Assembly: GCF_000003815.2 (NCBI RefSeq)
Contig: NC_049987.1
Span: forward strand, 2,050,582 to 2,074,325
Direction of reading: 5' to 3'
DNA length: 23,744 nucleotides
Origin: Branchiostoma floridae
Lineage: Eukaryota > Chordata > Leptocardii > Amphioxiformes > Branchiostomatidae
A model generated the notes under the pieces. That model was given only the letters and a program-made list of their open reading frames with translations, ran no database searches and was not told where the DNA came from. Numbering within the stretch: the first letter of the stretch is position 1; each line of letters begins with the position of its first letter. Shown here in pieces: positions 12,950-21,436 of the stretch. The position numbers were made by a program, and so were the translations under genes.

Positions 12950-13375
12950 AACTGCGCCATACGGACAGAACAAATCGTCCGCCAGCACATATACAAGTAA
13001 CGATAATTGTGCCTCACGAACAGAACAAAATCGTCTGCCGGCACATATAAAAATAATGATAATTGTGCCTCACGGACAGAACAAAATCGTCTGCCGGCAC
13101 ATATACAAGTAATAATAATTGTGCCTCACGGGCAGAACAAAATCGCCTGCCGGCACATATAAAAATAATGATAATTGTGCCTCACGGACAGAACAAAATC
13201 GTCTGCCGGCACATATACAAGTAATAATAATTGTGCCTCACGGACAGAACAAAATCGTCTGCCGGCACATATACAAGTAATAATAATTGTGCCTCACGGA
13301 CAGAACAAATTCGTCTGCCGGCACATATAAATTTAATAATACTTCGCCACACGGACAGAATAAATCGTCTGCCAT
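12950..13375 (+). repeat. 56-bp minisatellite, about 7.5 copies, inside the element
   Basis: Tandem repeat with the word gcctcacg (or gccatacg/gccacacg) at 12956, 13011, 13067, 13123, 13179, 13235, 13291 and about 13346, giving periods of 55-56 bp. The core reads roughly gcctcacggacagaacaaaa followed by tcgtctgccggcacatata and an AT-rich tail. The tail exists in two forms, aaaaataatgataattgt and caagtaataataattgt, which alternate over the first five units. The first and last units are the most diverged. The period is not divisible by three, so there is no conserved frame. Internal tandem repeats of this kind are common in non-autonomous mobile elements. Confidence 0.95.
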
Positions 13376-13980
13376 AAATGGAATTACCCACCGTTCAAAA
13401 CTTGTTTTACTAGCTGAATAATAGGACACGAAATGCGACGAGCATGCGTGAGTGGGGGATCTAATGTTTGGCTGAAAACGACTGCTTAATTACGTAGGTA
13501 ACAAAATTTGCATAAACGTGATCTTGAGAAATCTGTTAACATGACAAGTACAGCTTTGTAACAAATTGTACACGGAGATCCACTTGTGCGCACATTGAAT
13601 CCCCTGGGGTATACAATCGACCTTATGCGTATTCATGACATCGGACATTTGGACAAGTACGCAAAACTATTAATCAAATTACAACTTCACGGCCACAGCC
13701 GTCGTTGGGCCCGACAAACGTATCTTTGGTACGACTAGAGCTCAAATAGAAGAGAAGAAGAAAAAAAAAATGGTGTGAGGAACTGTCATAAAATTAGTTT
13801 ATGCTAGAAAAGAATTTGCCTAGGAGTTGCAGACGCGATTAAGATTTATCTCTTAAATGCGAATAGCGGCGAAGTGAAGTCGTAGCTACGGCGTGTATAT
13901 TATGACATATGTGAACCATACGACATGACAAATTATAGAGCAAGGAAATTTTGTCATGCTAAAGCTGGGTGGGTTGGGCG

Positions 13981-14282
13981 GAAAATATTCAGAGCAAAAG
14001 TCTGTGTGCTTTCACGTCGGGATCTGTTGGTGTAATGAGCCTTTGAGGAATTCGTACCGCCGCGTCCTGTCAGCGCCCGGACCACATACGGAGTTTGTCG
14101 GTACCAAACAAAAGGATGTTTTTGGTATAAATTAGCACGGCGGCATCGCCACGGCCTGGCTTTGCTCGTCCAAGCTTATCGCCTAATTACAAAGGGCGCC
14201 GCGAGGAGCAACACTATTATGGATCCACTTGCAACACTATAGTCATTTATGTCGGCTCATATTCATTCCTTTCAAAACATTA
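13981..14282 (+). repeat. Split direct repeat B1 (internal, joined to A2)
   Basis: 302-bp repeat starting gaaaatattcagagcaaaag and ending ttcaaaacatta, matching 15701-16002 (B2) at an offset of 1,720 bp with one mismatch (14056 versus 15776). Upstream flanks differ (gggcg here, agtaa at B2), so the left edge is sharp. At its right edge it runs through five T directly into A2. It includes a duplicated gcaacactat word near its 3' end. GC content is higher than the satellite. No protein or RNA gene is recognised. Confidence 0.93.
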
Positions 14283-14299
14283 TTTTTGCTCCGCAAAAA
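14278..14299. other. B1/A2 junction: T5 core with hairpin, candidate recombination site
   Basis: The fused junction reads cattatttttgc followed by tccgcaaaaa. Five T at 14283-14287 separate B from A. TTTTTGC (14283-14289), loop TCC and GCAAAAA (14293-14299) form a seven-pair hairpin, and CAAAA at 14273-14277 can also pair with TTTTG at 14284-14288. In a split-direct-repeat element this junction is the same sequence as the joined ends of the circular intermediate, so it is the expected crossover site. That role is inference from the architecture. Confidence 0.55.
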
Positions 14300-14608
14300 T
14301 GTGTTTTACAATCCATGAATTTTCTACCGACACCAAGAAAATAAAGATGTGGTCAGAGACAAAATCAGGTTTGGCGGAACACAACAATTTATTCCTCAAA
14401 CGGGAAATCAATCGAATATGTATATCAGTTTGAGTTACCCACAAAGCAATAACACAAATGACGTCAACAGGTTTTGGGGGTAATCCCCATGGGAATACAC
14501 AGCACGTCAATCAGCTAATGGTCCAATTACATCAATATTATGACATTGTCAAACATGAGAAAATACAAACAAAATTGTTTACATGGTAAAGCTTACAAAT
14601 CTAACCAC
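14283..14608 (+). repeat. Split direct repeat A2 (internal, joined to B1)
   Basis: Second copy of A, directly following B1 with no spacer. It matches A1 over 321 bp beyond the T-tract with a single difference (G at 14373 versus C at 10280). It ends at accac, 14608, after which the sequence diverges completely from A1's continuation. Full-length identity of both the A and B pairs, with unrelated interiors, is what separates this from an ordinary tandem duplication of one element. Confidence 0.93.
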
Positions 14609-15700
14609 CATACAGCTCACCAACTGTGAGCAACCAAGACGCCCAAGAAGGCGCGAAATGCGACAAGGCTAACTCACACGATGCCTCCACCATGATCTAG
14701 AATACATGAAGGTCCGGTAGATAGGGTTTAGCGGGATTAATGCCCCCAAAACGCTTTTGTACTACTGCAAGTTACCGAAATCATCCAGATGGAGTCCGTA
14801 ACGAAATTAGGTTCTTTCTGCCACAATTTTGTTCGGTACCATATGTGGACCGACGGAGCTGAGTCGAAATTATGAACGGGAATGTGGGAGGAAGTCCGGC
14901 ATGTTACGGGGAGGCTTCGGTCAGAACCACCTTCCGAACAGATTAAATTTCAAAAACTGTGACATGCCAAGGCTACTAAATTACATGCAATGTCTTCTGG
15001 AACCCATTGGCAAAAAATTCACAGATGTCGTTGTACCCTAGCTCTACGTAGCAATGTGAACACGCGTTTGCTGCTAGATAGAGAGCACGGTAGATTTTGC
15101 GATAGTACAAATCGGTACGCCATGACATTTGAATTGTCGTGTAAGAAACCCGAAAGTTGGGACGAAATGCTCGTCCGGGGACTGCCGTTGTACGACGCAG
15201 AACAAGGAAACCCAACCGGGAAACTAAAGAGTCAACCCCGTAAGAACAAATTATGTTCGACAGTGGGGTGTTCATAAAAGGACAAGTAACAAGATAAAAG
15301 TAGGGCGGCTCACCGTAGAGTTTGAGTTGAGTTCAGACGGGTGCCTGTCCGGTCACTAATGAAAGGTTCGACTAGACGCGTGCGACGTGCGACGTGCGAC
15401 GTGCGACGCGTAGGTCACCTCGATAGGCTGATGACAGGCCAAGTTCAGGAAGAAAAGGGGGTCCAGTGGGTACGTGGCTTACTGGCTTCGATGCGGGTTC
15501 TTGCCGGGCTGGCTCCGCTGATCCGGGGTGCGGCTCCGAAGAGGTCGAGTACGTAGCGGCCTGGCTTCAAAGAAACAATTTTCGGCCAAGGAAGTGATCG
15601 GTACACGAACTGCGATCTGCTGGGACAGGGAGTATTCCGGATTTCCCAGTCTGATGCCAACACATGAGACAAAAACTCAGGAAATATTCAAGAAAAGTAA
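14609..15700. other. Element interior 2: unrecognised 1.1-kb segment
   Basis: Segment between A2 and B2, unrelated to interior 1 by eye and visibly more GC-rich than the satellite. It holds several overlapping short open frames on both strands (14829-15041, 14990-15277 and 15341-15556 on plus; 14976-15275 on minus, none above 100 codons). None resembles a known domain, and the overlap on opposite strands suggests chance frames in GC-rich DNA. A heptamer repeat lies at 15380-15407. I cannot assign a function. Confidence 0.6.
15380..15407 (+). repeat. Heptamer tandem repeat (gtgcgac)x4
   Basis: Four perfect head-to-tail copies of gtgcgac in interior 2, bracketed by acgcg on the left and gcgtagg on the right. 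It is a CpG-rich microsatellite. Confidence 0.93.
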
Positions 15701-16004
15701 GAAAATATTCAGAGCAAAAGTCTGTGTGCTTTCACGTCGGGATCTGTTGGTGTAATGAGCCTTTGAGGAATTCGTGCCGCCGCGTCCTGTCAGCGCCCGG
15801 ACCACATACGGAGTTTGTCGGTACCAAACAAAAGGATGTTTTTGGTATAAATTAGCACGGCGGCATCGCCACGGCCTGGCTTTGCTCGTCCAAGCTTATC
15901 GCCTAATTACAAAGGGCGCCGCGAGGAGCAACACTATTATGGATCCACTTGCAACACTATAGTCATTTATGTCGGCTCATATTCATTCCTTTCAAAACAT
16001 TATT
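15701..16004 (+). repeat. Split direct repeat B2 (right terminus of the element)
   Basis: Right terminal copy of B, identical to B1 except at 15776. It ends in cattattt and passes straight into satellite at agacgaaattacgg, with three T at 16003-16005. The satellite resumes exactly where it was left at A1, with no duplicated target bases. Confidence 0.93.
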
Positions 16005-18519
16005 TAGACGAAATTACGGGGTGTAATGCATTACCAATGGCATTTTTTTCAAAACTTTTTTTTTCACTGTATTACACTTTTATAAGGTGGAATAGACTTA
16101 TTAGAGATGTTTACAAGCAAAAATAATGATATCCCACCTTTTTTCGATTTTTAATGGTAAAAGTTGTTAGGACGCTCAGAACAGCTCAAAAGGGCCTAAA
16201 TCATCACTTTTAGACGAAATTACGGGGTGTAATGCATTACCAATGGCATTTTTTTCAAAACTTTTTTTTTCACTGTATTACACTTTTATAAGGTGGAATA
16301 GACTTATTAGAGATGTTTACAAGCAAAAATAATGATATCCCACCTTTTTTCGATTTTTAATGCTAAAAGTTGTTAGGACGCTCAGAACAGCTCAAAAGGG
16401 CCTAAATCATCACTTTTAGACGAAATTACGGGGTGTAATGCATTACCAATGGCATTTTTTTCAAAACTTTTTTTTCACTGTATTACACTTTTATAAGGTG
16501 GAATAGACTTATTAGAGATGTTTACAAGCAAAAATAATGATATCCCACCTTTTTTCGATTTTTAATGGTAAAAGTTGTTAGGACGCTCAGAACAGCTCAA
16601 AAGGGCCTAAATCATCACTTTTAGACGAAATTACGGGGTGTAATGCATTACCAATGGCATTTTTTTCAAAACTTTTTTTTTCACTGTATTACACTTTTAT
16701 AAGGTGGAATAGACTTATTAGAGATGTTTACAAGCAAAAATAATGATATCCCAACTTTTTTCGATTTTTAATGGTAAAAGTTGTCAGGACGCTCAGAACA
16801 GCTCAAAAGGGCCTAAATCATCACTTTTAGACGAAATTACGGGGTGTAATGCATTACCAATGGCATTTTTTTCAAAACTTTTTTTTTCAACTGTATTACA
16901 CTTTTATAAGGTGGAATAGACTTATTAGAGATGTTTACAAGCAAAAATAATGATATCCCACCTTTTTTCGATTTTTAATGCTAAAAGTTGTTAGGACGCT
17001 CAGAACAGCTCAAAAGGGCCTAAATCATCACTTTTAGACGAAATTACGGGGTGTAATGCATTACCAATGGCATTTTTTCAAAACTTTTTTTTTTCACTGT
17101 ATTACACTTTTATAAGGTGGAATAGACTTATTAGAGATGTTTACAAGCAAAATTAATGATATCCCACCTTTTTTCGATTTTTAATGGTAAAAGTTGTTAG
17201 GACGCTCAGAACAGCTCAAAAGGGCCTAAATCATCACTTTTAGACGAAATTACGGGGTTGTAATGCATTACCAATGGCATTTTTTTCAAAACTTTTTTCT
17301 TCACTGTATTACACTTTTATAAGGTGGAATAGACTTATTAGAGATGTTTACAAGCAAAAATAATGATATCCCACCTTTTTTCGATTTTTAATGGTAAAAG
17401 TTGTTAGGACGCTCAGAACAGCTCAAAAGGGCCTAAATCATCACTTTTAGACGAAATTACGGGGTGTAATGCATTACCAATGGCATTTTTTTCAAAACTT
17501 TTTTTTTCACTGTATTACACTTTTATAAGGTGGAATAGACTTATTAGAGATGTTTACAAGCAAAAATAATGATATCCCACCTTTTTTCGATTTTTAATGG
17601 TAAAAGTTGTTAGGACGCTCAGAACAGCTCAAAAGGGCCTAAATCATCACTTTTAGACGAAATTACGGGGTGTAATGCATTACCGATGGCATTTTTTTCA
17701 AAACTTTTTTTTCCGCTGTATTACACTTTTATAAGGTGGAATAGACTTATTAGAGATGTTTACAAGCAAAAATAATGATATCCCACCTTTTTTCGATTTT
17801 TAATGGTAAAAGTTGTTAGGACGCTCAGAACAGCTCAAAAGGGCCTAAATCATCACTTTTAGACGAAATTACGGGGTGTAATGCATTACCAATGGCATTT
17901 TTTTCAAAACTTTTTTTTTCACTGTATTACACTTTTATAAGGTGGAATAGACTTATTAGAGATGTTTACAAGCAAAAATAATGATATCCCACCTTTTTTC
18001 GATTTTTAATGGTAAAAGTTGTTAGGACGCTCAGAACAGCTCAAAAGGGCCTAAATCATCACTTTTAGACGAAATTACGGGGTATAATGCATTACCAATG
18101 GCATTTTTTTCAAAACTTTTTTTTTCACTGTATTACACTTTTATAAGGTGGAATAGACTTATTAGAGATGTTTACAAGCAAAAATAATGATATCCCACCT
18201 TTTTTCGATTTTTAATGGTAAAAGTTGTTAGGACGCTCAGAACAGCTCAAAAGGGCCTAAATCATCACTTTTAGACGAAATTACGGGGTGTAATGCATTA
18301 CCAATGGCATTTTTTTCAAAACTTTTTTTTTCACTGTATTACACTTTTATAAGGTGGAATAGACTTATTAGAGATGTTTACAAGCAAAAGTAATGATATC
18401 CCACCTTTTTTCGATTTTTAACTGGTAAAAGTTGTTAGGACGCTCAGAACAGCTCAAAAGGGCCTAAATCATCACTTGTAGACGAAATTACGGGGTGTAA
18501 TGCATTACCAATGGCATTT
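16005..18519. repeat. 206-bp satellite DNA array, right block (about 12 units)
   Basis: The same satellite, same orientation and phase as the left block. Phase marks run from 16026 to 18500, 12 periods apart. This block carries more private substitutions and indels than the left one, for example ccaactttttt near 16752, gtcagg near 16784, aaaattaatg near 17150, gggttgtaatg near 17257, accgatgg near 17684 and taactgg near 18419. A shared variant, gctaaaag instead of ggtaaaag, occurs at about 16363 and 16981, three units apart. The block runs into an N gap, so its right edge is not seen. Confidence 0.97.
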
Positions 18520-18934
18520 NNNNNNNNNNNNNNNNNNNNNNNNNNNNNNNNNNNNNNNNNNNNNNNNNNNNNNNNNNNNNNNNNNNNNNNNNNNNNNNNN
18601 NNNNNNNNNNNNNNNNNNNNNNNNNNNNNNNNNNNNNNNNNNNNNNNNNNNNNNNNNNNNNNNNNNNNNNNNNNNNNNNNNNNNNNNNNNNNNNNNNNNN
18701 NNNNNNNNNNNNNNNNNNNNNNNNNNNNNNNNNNNNNNNNNNNNNNNNNNNNNNNNNNNNNNNNNNNNNNNNNNNNNNNNNNNNNNNNNNNNNNNNNNNN
18801 NNNNNNNNNNNNNNNNNNNNNNNNNNNNNNNNNNNNNNNNNNNNNNNNNNNNNNNNNNNNNNNNNNNNNNNNNNNNNNNNNNNNNNNNNNNNNNNNNNNN
18901 NNNNNNNNNNNNNNNNNNNNNNNNNNNNNNNNNN
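18520..18934. other. Assembly gap hiding the right satellite edge (415 N)
   Basis: 415 N with satellite on the left and unrelated sequence on the right (starting tctagggtgcactacc). The transition out of the array lies in this gap. Confidence 0.97.
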
Positions 18935-19257
18935 TCTAGGGTGCACTACCTGGGATGCTAATTCTGTTTTGGTTTACTTCAGGCTCAGCCCTGTAACAAG
19001 CTTGTAGACATCTTTGGCAAATTATCCTCCTTTGCTGGCTAATTCCTTCCCCAGCTTATGTTACTTTTTTAATGCCACCGGAGAAATCTGCTTGGAGATT
19101 AACATTTTTGGTTCAATACGAAAAAAACAACACATATGGCTTCATAAAGATATATTTTGACCTGTTATGAGGAGATCTCTAAAGAAGGGGTGCCTGCTTT
19201 TATAAGAATATAACGGCTTTCGTAAAATGTACGAATTTATAGTTATTTTATACGATT

Positions 19258-19347
19258 CATTACCAAAAAACACACGGATTTGAATACAAATGAGCTTTGC
19301 GAAATGCACACTAAATATGCGACTAGTAGAGCTCTTATGCATTCCGT
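19258..19347 (+). repeat. Diverged repeat module, copy 1
   Basis: Shares an order of words with 19884-19970: aaacacac, tacaaatgagctttgcg against ttcatatgagttttacgg, agagctcttatgcattccg against agagctcgtatgaattccg. Both copies are imperfect palindromes around the agagctc word. Confidence 0.55.
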
Positions 19348-19377
19348 AAAAACAAGGACGTTCTATCAGACATTGGT

Positions 19378-19520
19378 AAAAACAACCCATTAATTGAATG
19401 AAGCGGTTTGTTGGCTCTCGCCAGGAAAGCCCGAAGTTCGCACCTCCGTGCTAATCCGAAATCGCCCTTACCACACCAGGACACTGACGCCGGAAGCAGC
19501 TGGCTTATCGTCGTATAACT
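19378..19520 (+). repeat. Inverted module, left arm
   Basis: Reverse complement of 21165-21342. Shared blocks in order are aaaaacaaccc, attgaatgaagc, ggctctcgc, ggaaagc, a 20-base block gttcgcacctccgtgctaat, ccgaaat, ccttrccacaccag, acactgacgcc and gaagcagctggct. The left arm lacks about ten bases present on the right (caaagcgcg region). The two arms are about 1.65 kb apart. Confidence 0.85.
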
Positions 19521-19710
19521 TTCCAAGCAGATGTTGGTCGAGTAAAATTTCCCCGCTGGTCCTACCGGCATATGAGATGTTCACAATGTTGAAGACTCTA
19601 CTAACCTGTACATGCTAGATTGGAGAGTGGGTCATGTAGTCTGGTAGAGCAAAAATGATATAAGGTCCTTGAGAAGAGTACTATAATGTCAAAGTACAGT
19701 TTTCGCAAAC
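19521..19710 (+). repeat. Diverged repeat module, copy 1 (tccaagcag type)
   Basis: Aligns with 19971-20135 through tttccaagcag, gttggt, ggtcctaccggca, gatgttc, acctgtacatgct and gtcaaagtaca. The copies are diverged and differ by indels, so this is an old duplication. Confidence 0.7.
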
Positions 19711-19733
19711 TATCTTTGACTACTAGTATTGAA

Positions 19734-19882
19734 NNNNNNNNNNNNNNNNNNNNNNNNNNNNNNNNNNNNNNNNNNNNNNNNNNNNNNNNNNNNNNNNNNN
19801 NNNNNNNNNNNNNNNNNNNNNNNNNNNNNNNNNNNNNNNNNNNNNNNNNNNNNNNNNNNNNNNNNNNNNNNNNNNNNNNNNN
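19734..19882. other. Assembly gap (149 N)
   Basis: 149 N between two diverged copies of the same repeat modules, so it may be a repeat-collapse gap. Confidence 0.97.
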
Positions 19883-19883
19883 G

Positions 19884-19970
19884 ATCAAAGAAACACACAA
19901 ATCTGACTTAATTCATATGAGTTTTACGGAATCCATACGAACCTTTAGAGCTCGTATGAATTCCGCAAAT
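19884..19970 (+). repeat. Diverged repeat module, copy 2, with internal hairpin
   Basis: Second copy of the module at 19258-19347. It contains an imperfect inverted repeat: ttacggaatccatacgaac on the left and gctcgtatgaattccgcaa on the right, about four bases apart. Unlike copy 1 it continues directly into the tccaagcag module without the roughly 170-bp inverted module between them. Confidence 0.6.
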
Positions 19971-20135
19971 ATTTCCAAGCAGAGGTTGGTGCAGGAAAGT
20001 GTGATCCTTTACTCCAATGTCACTTTCTCCATTGGTCCTACCGGCACATGTGAAGGTCAAGATGTTCTCTACAAACCTGTACATGCTGGCTTGGTCATAT
20101 AGTCCGTTAAAGTATTAAGGTCAAAGTACAAGCCT
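19971..20135 (+). repeat. Diverged repeat module, copy 2 (tccaagcag type)
   Basis: Second copy of 19521-19710. It contains its own small inverted repeat (ggaaagtg with cactttc). Confidence 0.7.
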
Positions 20136-20413
20136 TAGGTTTTAATATCCAACACTAATGGTGGGTACAAGCAAGGAGGTGAGAAAACTTTCTTAGTACG
20201 AGGTTTGCAACATTGGTGGGTACTGTTATAAACCATCATTACTACATACAAATTATCAAGTACCATTATATAATCTATATCATTATTCTATTGGAGAACT
20301 TTGCACGCTAATATGAGGTTTCTCCCATTCAAGCACGTATCCCGCTCCACTTAGAATGTACCCGCAGTCGCCTTCGGTGCACTGTCTTCGAACGGGACAG
20401 TAGTGTATTTTAT

Positions 20414-20425
20414 GGGGGGGGGGGG
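20414..20425 (+). repeat. G12 homopolymer
   Basis: Twelve consecutive G after tat. Its length is likely unreliable in a draft assembly. Confidence 0.95.
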
Positions 20426-20493
20426 AATCTTGGTTCGCGATTTTAAACACTACATAAGTTCTCTTAGACATTACATAAGTTCGAGCAAGGACG

Positions 20494-20565
20494 TTCGAGG
20501 AAGGGGGTTTGCCGAGGAATGGTGTTCGCTTAGGAAGGGAGTTTGCCGAGGAAGGGAGTTTCGCC
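20494..20565 (+). repeat. 17-bp minisatellite, about four copies
   Basis: Imperfect tandem units of the type tttgccgaggaagggag (17 bp), with variants ttcgaggaaggggg, tttgccgaggaatggtg and ttcgcttaggaagggag. The unit is purine-rich on the plus strand. Confidence 0.85.
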
Positions 20566-21049
20566 TTCCACAGCAAACTGGCACAAGACAACCTAGCCAA
20601 CGTTGAAAATCGTAACCCCCTTCCCCCCACCCCAATAATAACCAGACCTGTTCGAAGACGGCAACTGAGGATATACTAGTACCCGCAGGGGGTTTATACA
20701 TATATCATTATCTGTATTTTTTTATGTTACGACATAACCTTTGCTTTATCAATTTTTCTAGAGTAACTGATAACAAAGGCATAAAGCACTGTACATGTAC
20801 AACTGATGAAAAATACATTAGATACCTACAGCACCCACTGATCTCTATCCATATAAACATTGCACACGGTAGGCCAAGTTTAGATTTACAGCTCAAATGC
20901 TTCTAAAGAAAAATGTTATGTTACTGCCAGTTACTGACCAACCTATCTTTGATGTTCATGATCCTCAGAATCAACACTTGTACATGTATGGAAAGGTTAT
21001 TTGCAACAAATTACTTCATACAGAGGTTTCGAGAAGCTCGTTGTTCTGT

Positions 21050-21164
21050 CAAGCAGAGGTTGGTGGGAAAATCGCGACCTTTTCCTTTCATAATTTTTTT
21101 CGACCTTCAAAAAAATATGAATCAAAGGAAATGGTCACGATTTTCCCCACGGACCTCTGTTTGG
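21050..21164. repeat. Imperfect palindrome of about 115 bp
   Basis: The left arm starts caagcagaggttggtggg then aaaatcgcgacc. The right arm ends ggtcacgattttcc then ccacggacctctgtttgg. The arms meet around accttc near 21103-21108, with A/T-rich inner parts. By eye most positions pair. The outer word also matches the tccaagcag modules at 19521 and 19971, so this hairpin belongs to the same repeat family. Confidence 0.85.
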
Positions 21165-21342
21165 GGACTACGTCATAGGCCAGAAAGCCAGCTGCTTCTG
21201 GCGTCAGTGTTCTGGTGTGGCAAGGGCGCGCTTTGAGACGATTTCGGATTAGCACGGAGGTGCGAACTTTTAGCTTTCCTTGCGAGAGCCGACATATAAA
21301 CAATGCACCGCTTGCTTCATTCAATAAGCGGGTTGTTTTTTG
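21165..21342 (-). repeat. Inverted module, right arm
   Basis: Reverse-complement partner of 19378-19520, directly abutting the palindrome at 21050-21164. Similarity appears to continue leftward into the palindrome (ccaaacagaggt against ccaagcagatgt), so the module and palindrome may be one element type. Confidence 0.85.
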
Positions 21343-21436
21343 TTCTTTCAACCTTTGTATCAAACCAAGGATTTTTTAAGCTCCTTGATCAAACCATACA
21401 AAAAATTAATAATTATTACTAGTGTTTGTGTACATT

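Larger units (their letters stand above)
10516..13980. other. Element interior 1: unrecognised sequence, no supported gene
   Basis: The 3.46 kb between A1 and B1. In an autonomous PAT/Ngaro element this space would hold gag, reverse transcriptase/RNase H and tyrosine recombinase. Here the longest clean frame is about 136 codons on the minus strand (11949-12359), and neither it nor the shorter frames resemble those proteins. The composition is uneven: a GC-richer patch at about 12090-12270, AT-rich flanks, an A-rich run near 13755-13770, and a 56-bp minisatellite at 12950-13375. A 100-N gap sits at 12700-12799. The interior is either heavily decayed or replaced by foreign filler, as in other non-autonomous retroelements. 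Confidence 0.7.
10192..16004. mobile_element. Split-direct-repeat mobile element, PAT/Ngaro-like, non-autonomous, inserted in satellite
   Basis: A 5,813-bp insertion interrupts one satellite unit between cacttt and tagacg. Internally it reads A1 (10195-10515), interior 1, B1 (13981-14282) fused directly to A2 (14288-14608), interior 2, B2 (15701-16002). A copies differ at one position (C at 10280, G at 14373) and B copies at one (A at 14056, G at 15776). The outer ends are the two halves of the internal B1A2 block, which is the split-direct-repeat layout known from PAT, Ngaro and TOC3-type tyrosine-recombinase retrotransposons. There is no target-site duplication, as expected for that class and unlike LTR or most DNA transposons. 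No gag, reverse transcriptase, RNase H or recombinase is recognisable, so it would depend on enzymes in trans. The alternative is two tandem Helentron-like elements with common ends. The repeat layout is certain; the class assignment is inference. The exact ends can slide by up to three bases in the T-tract. Confidence 0.7.

Noticed and set aside
12831-13112. 93-codon frame through the 56-bp minisatellite
   Set aside because: The repeat period is not a multiple of three, so the frame is incidental.
14829-15277. Overlapping frames of 70, 95 and 99 codons in interior 2
   Set aside because: They overlap on opposite strands in GC-richer DNA and match no family. A decayed accessory ORF cannot be excluded but is not supported.
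10192-16004. Standard LTR retrotransposon
   Set aside because: Neither end carries a complete B-A block, there is no target duplication, and no primer-binding site or polypurine tract is recognisable at the expected places.
19335-21363. Similar peptides (HTRTLTPEAAG) from frames on both strands
   Set aside because: The shared peptide comes from the inverted module pair at 19378-19520 and 21165-21342, not from related genes.
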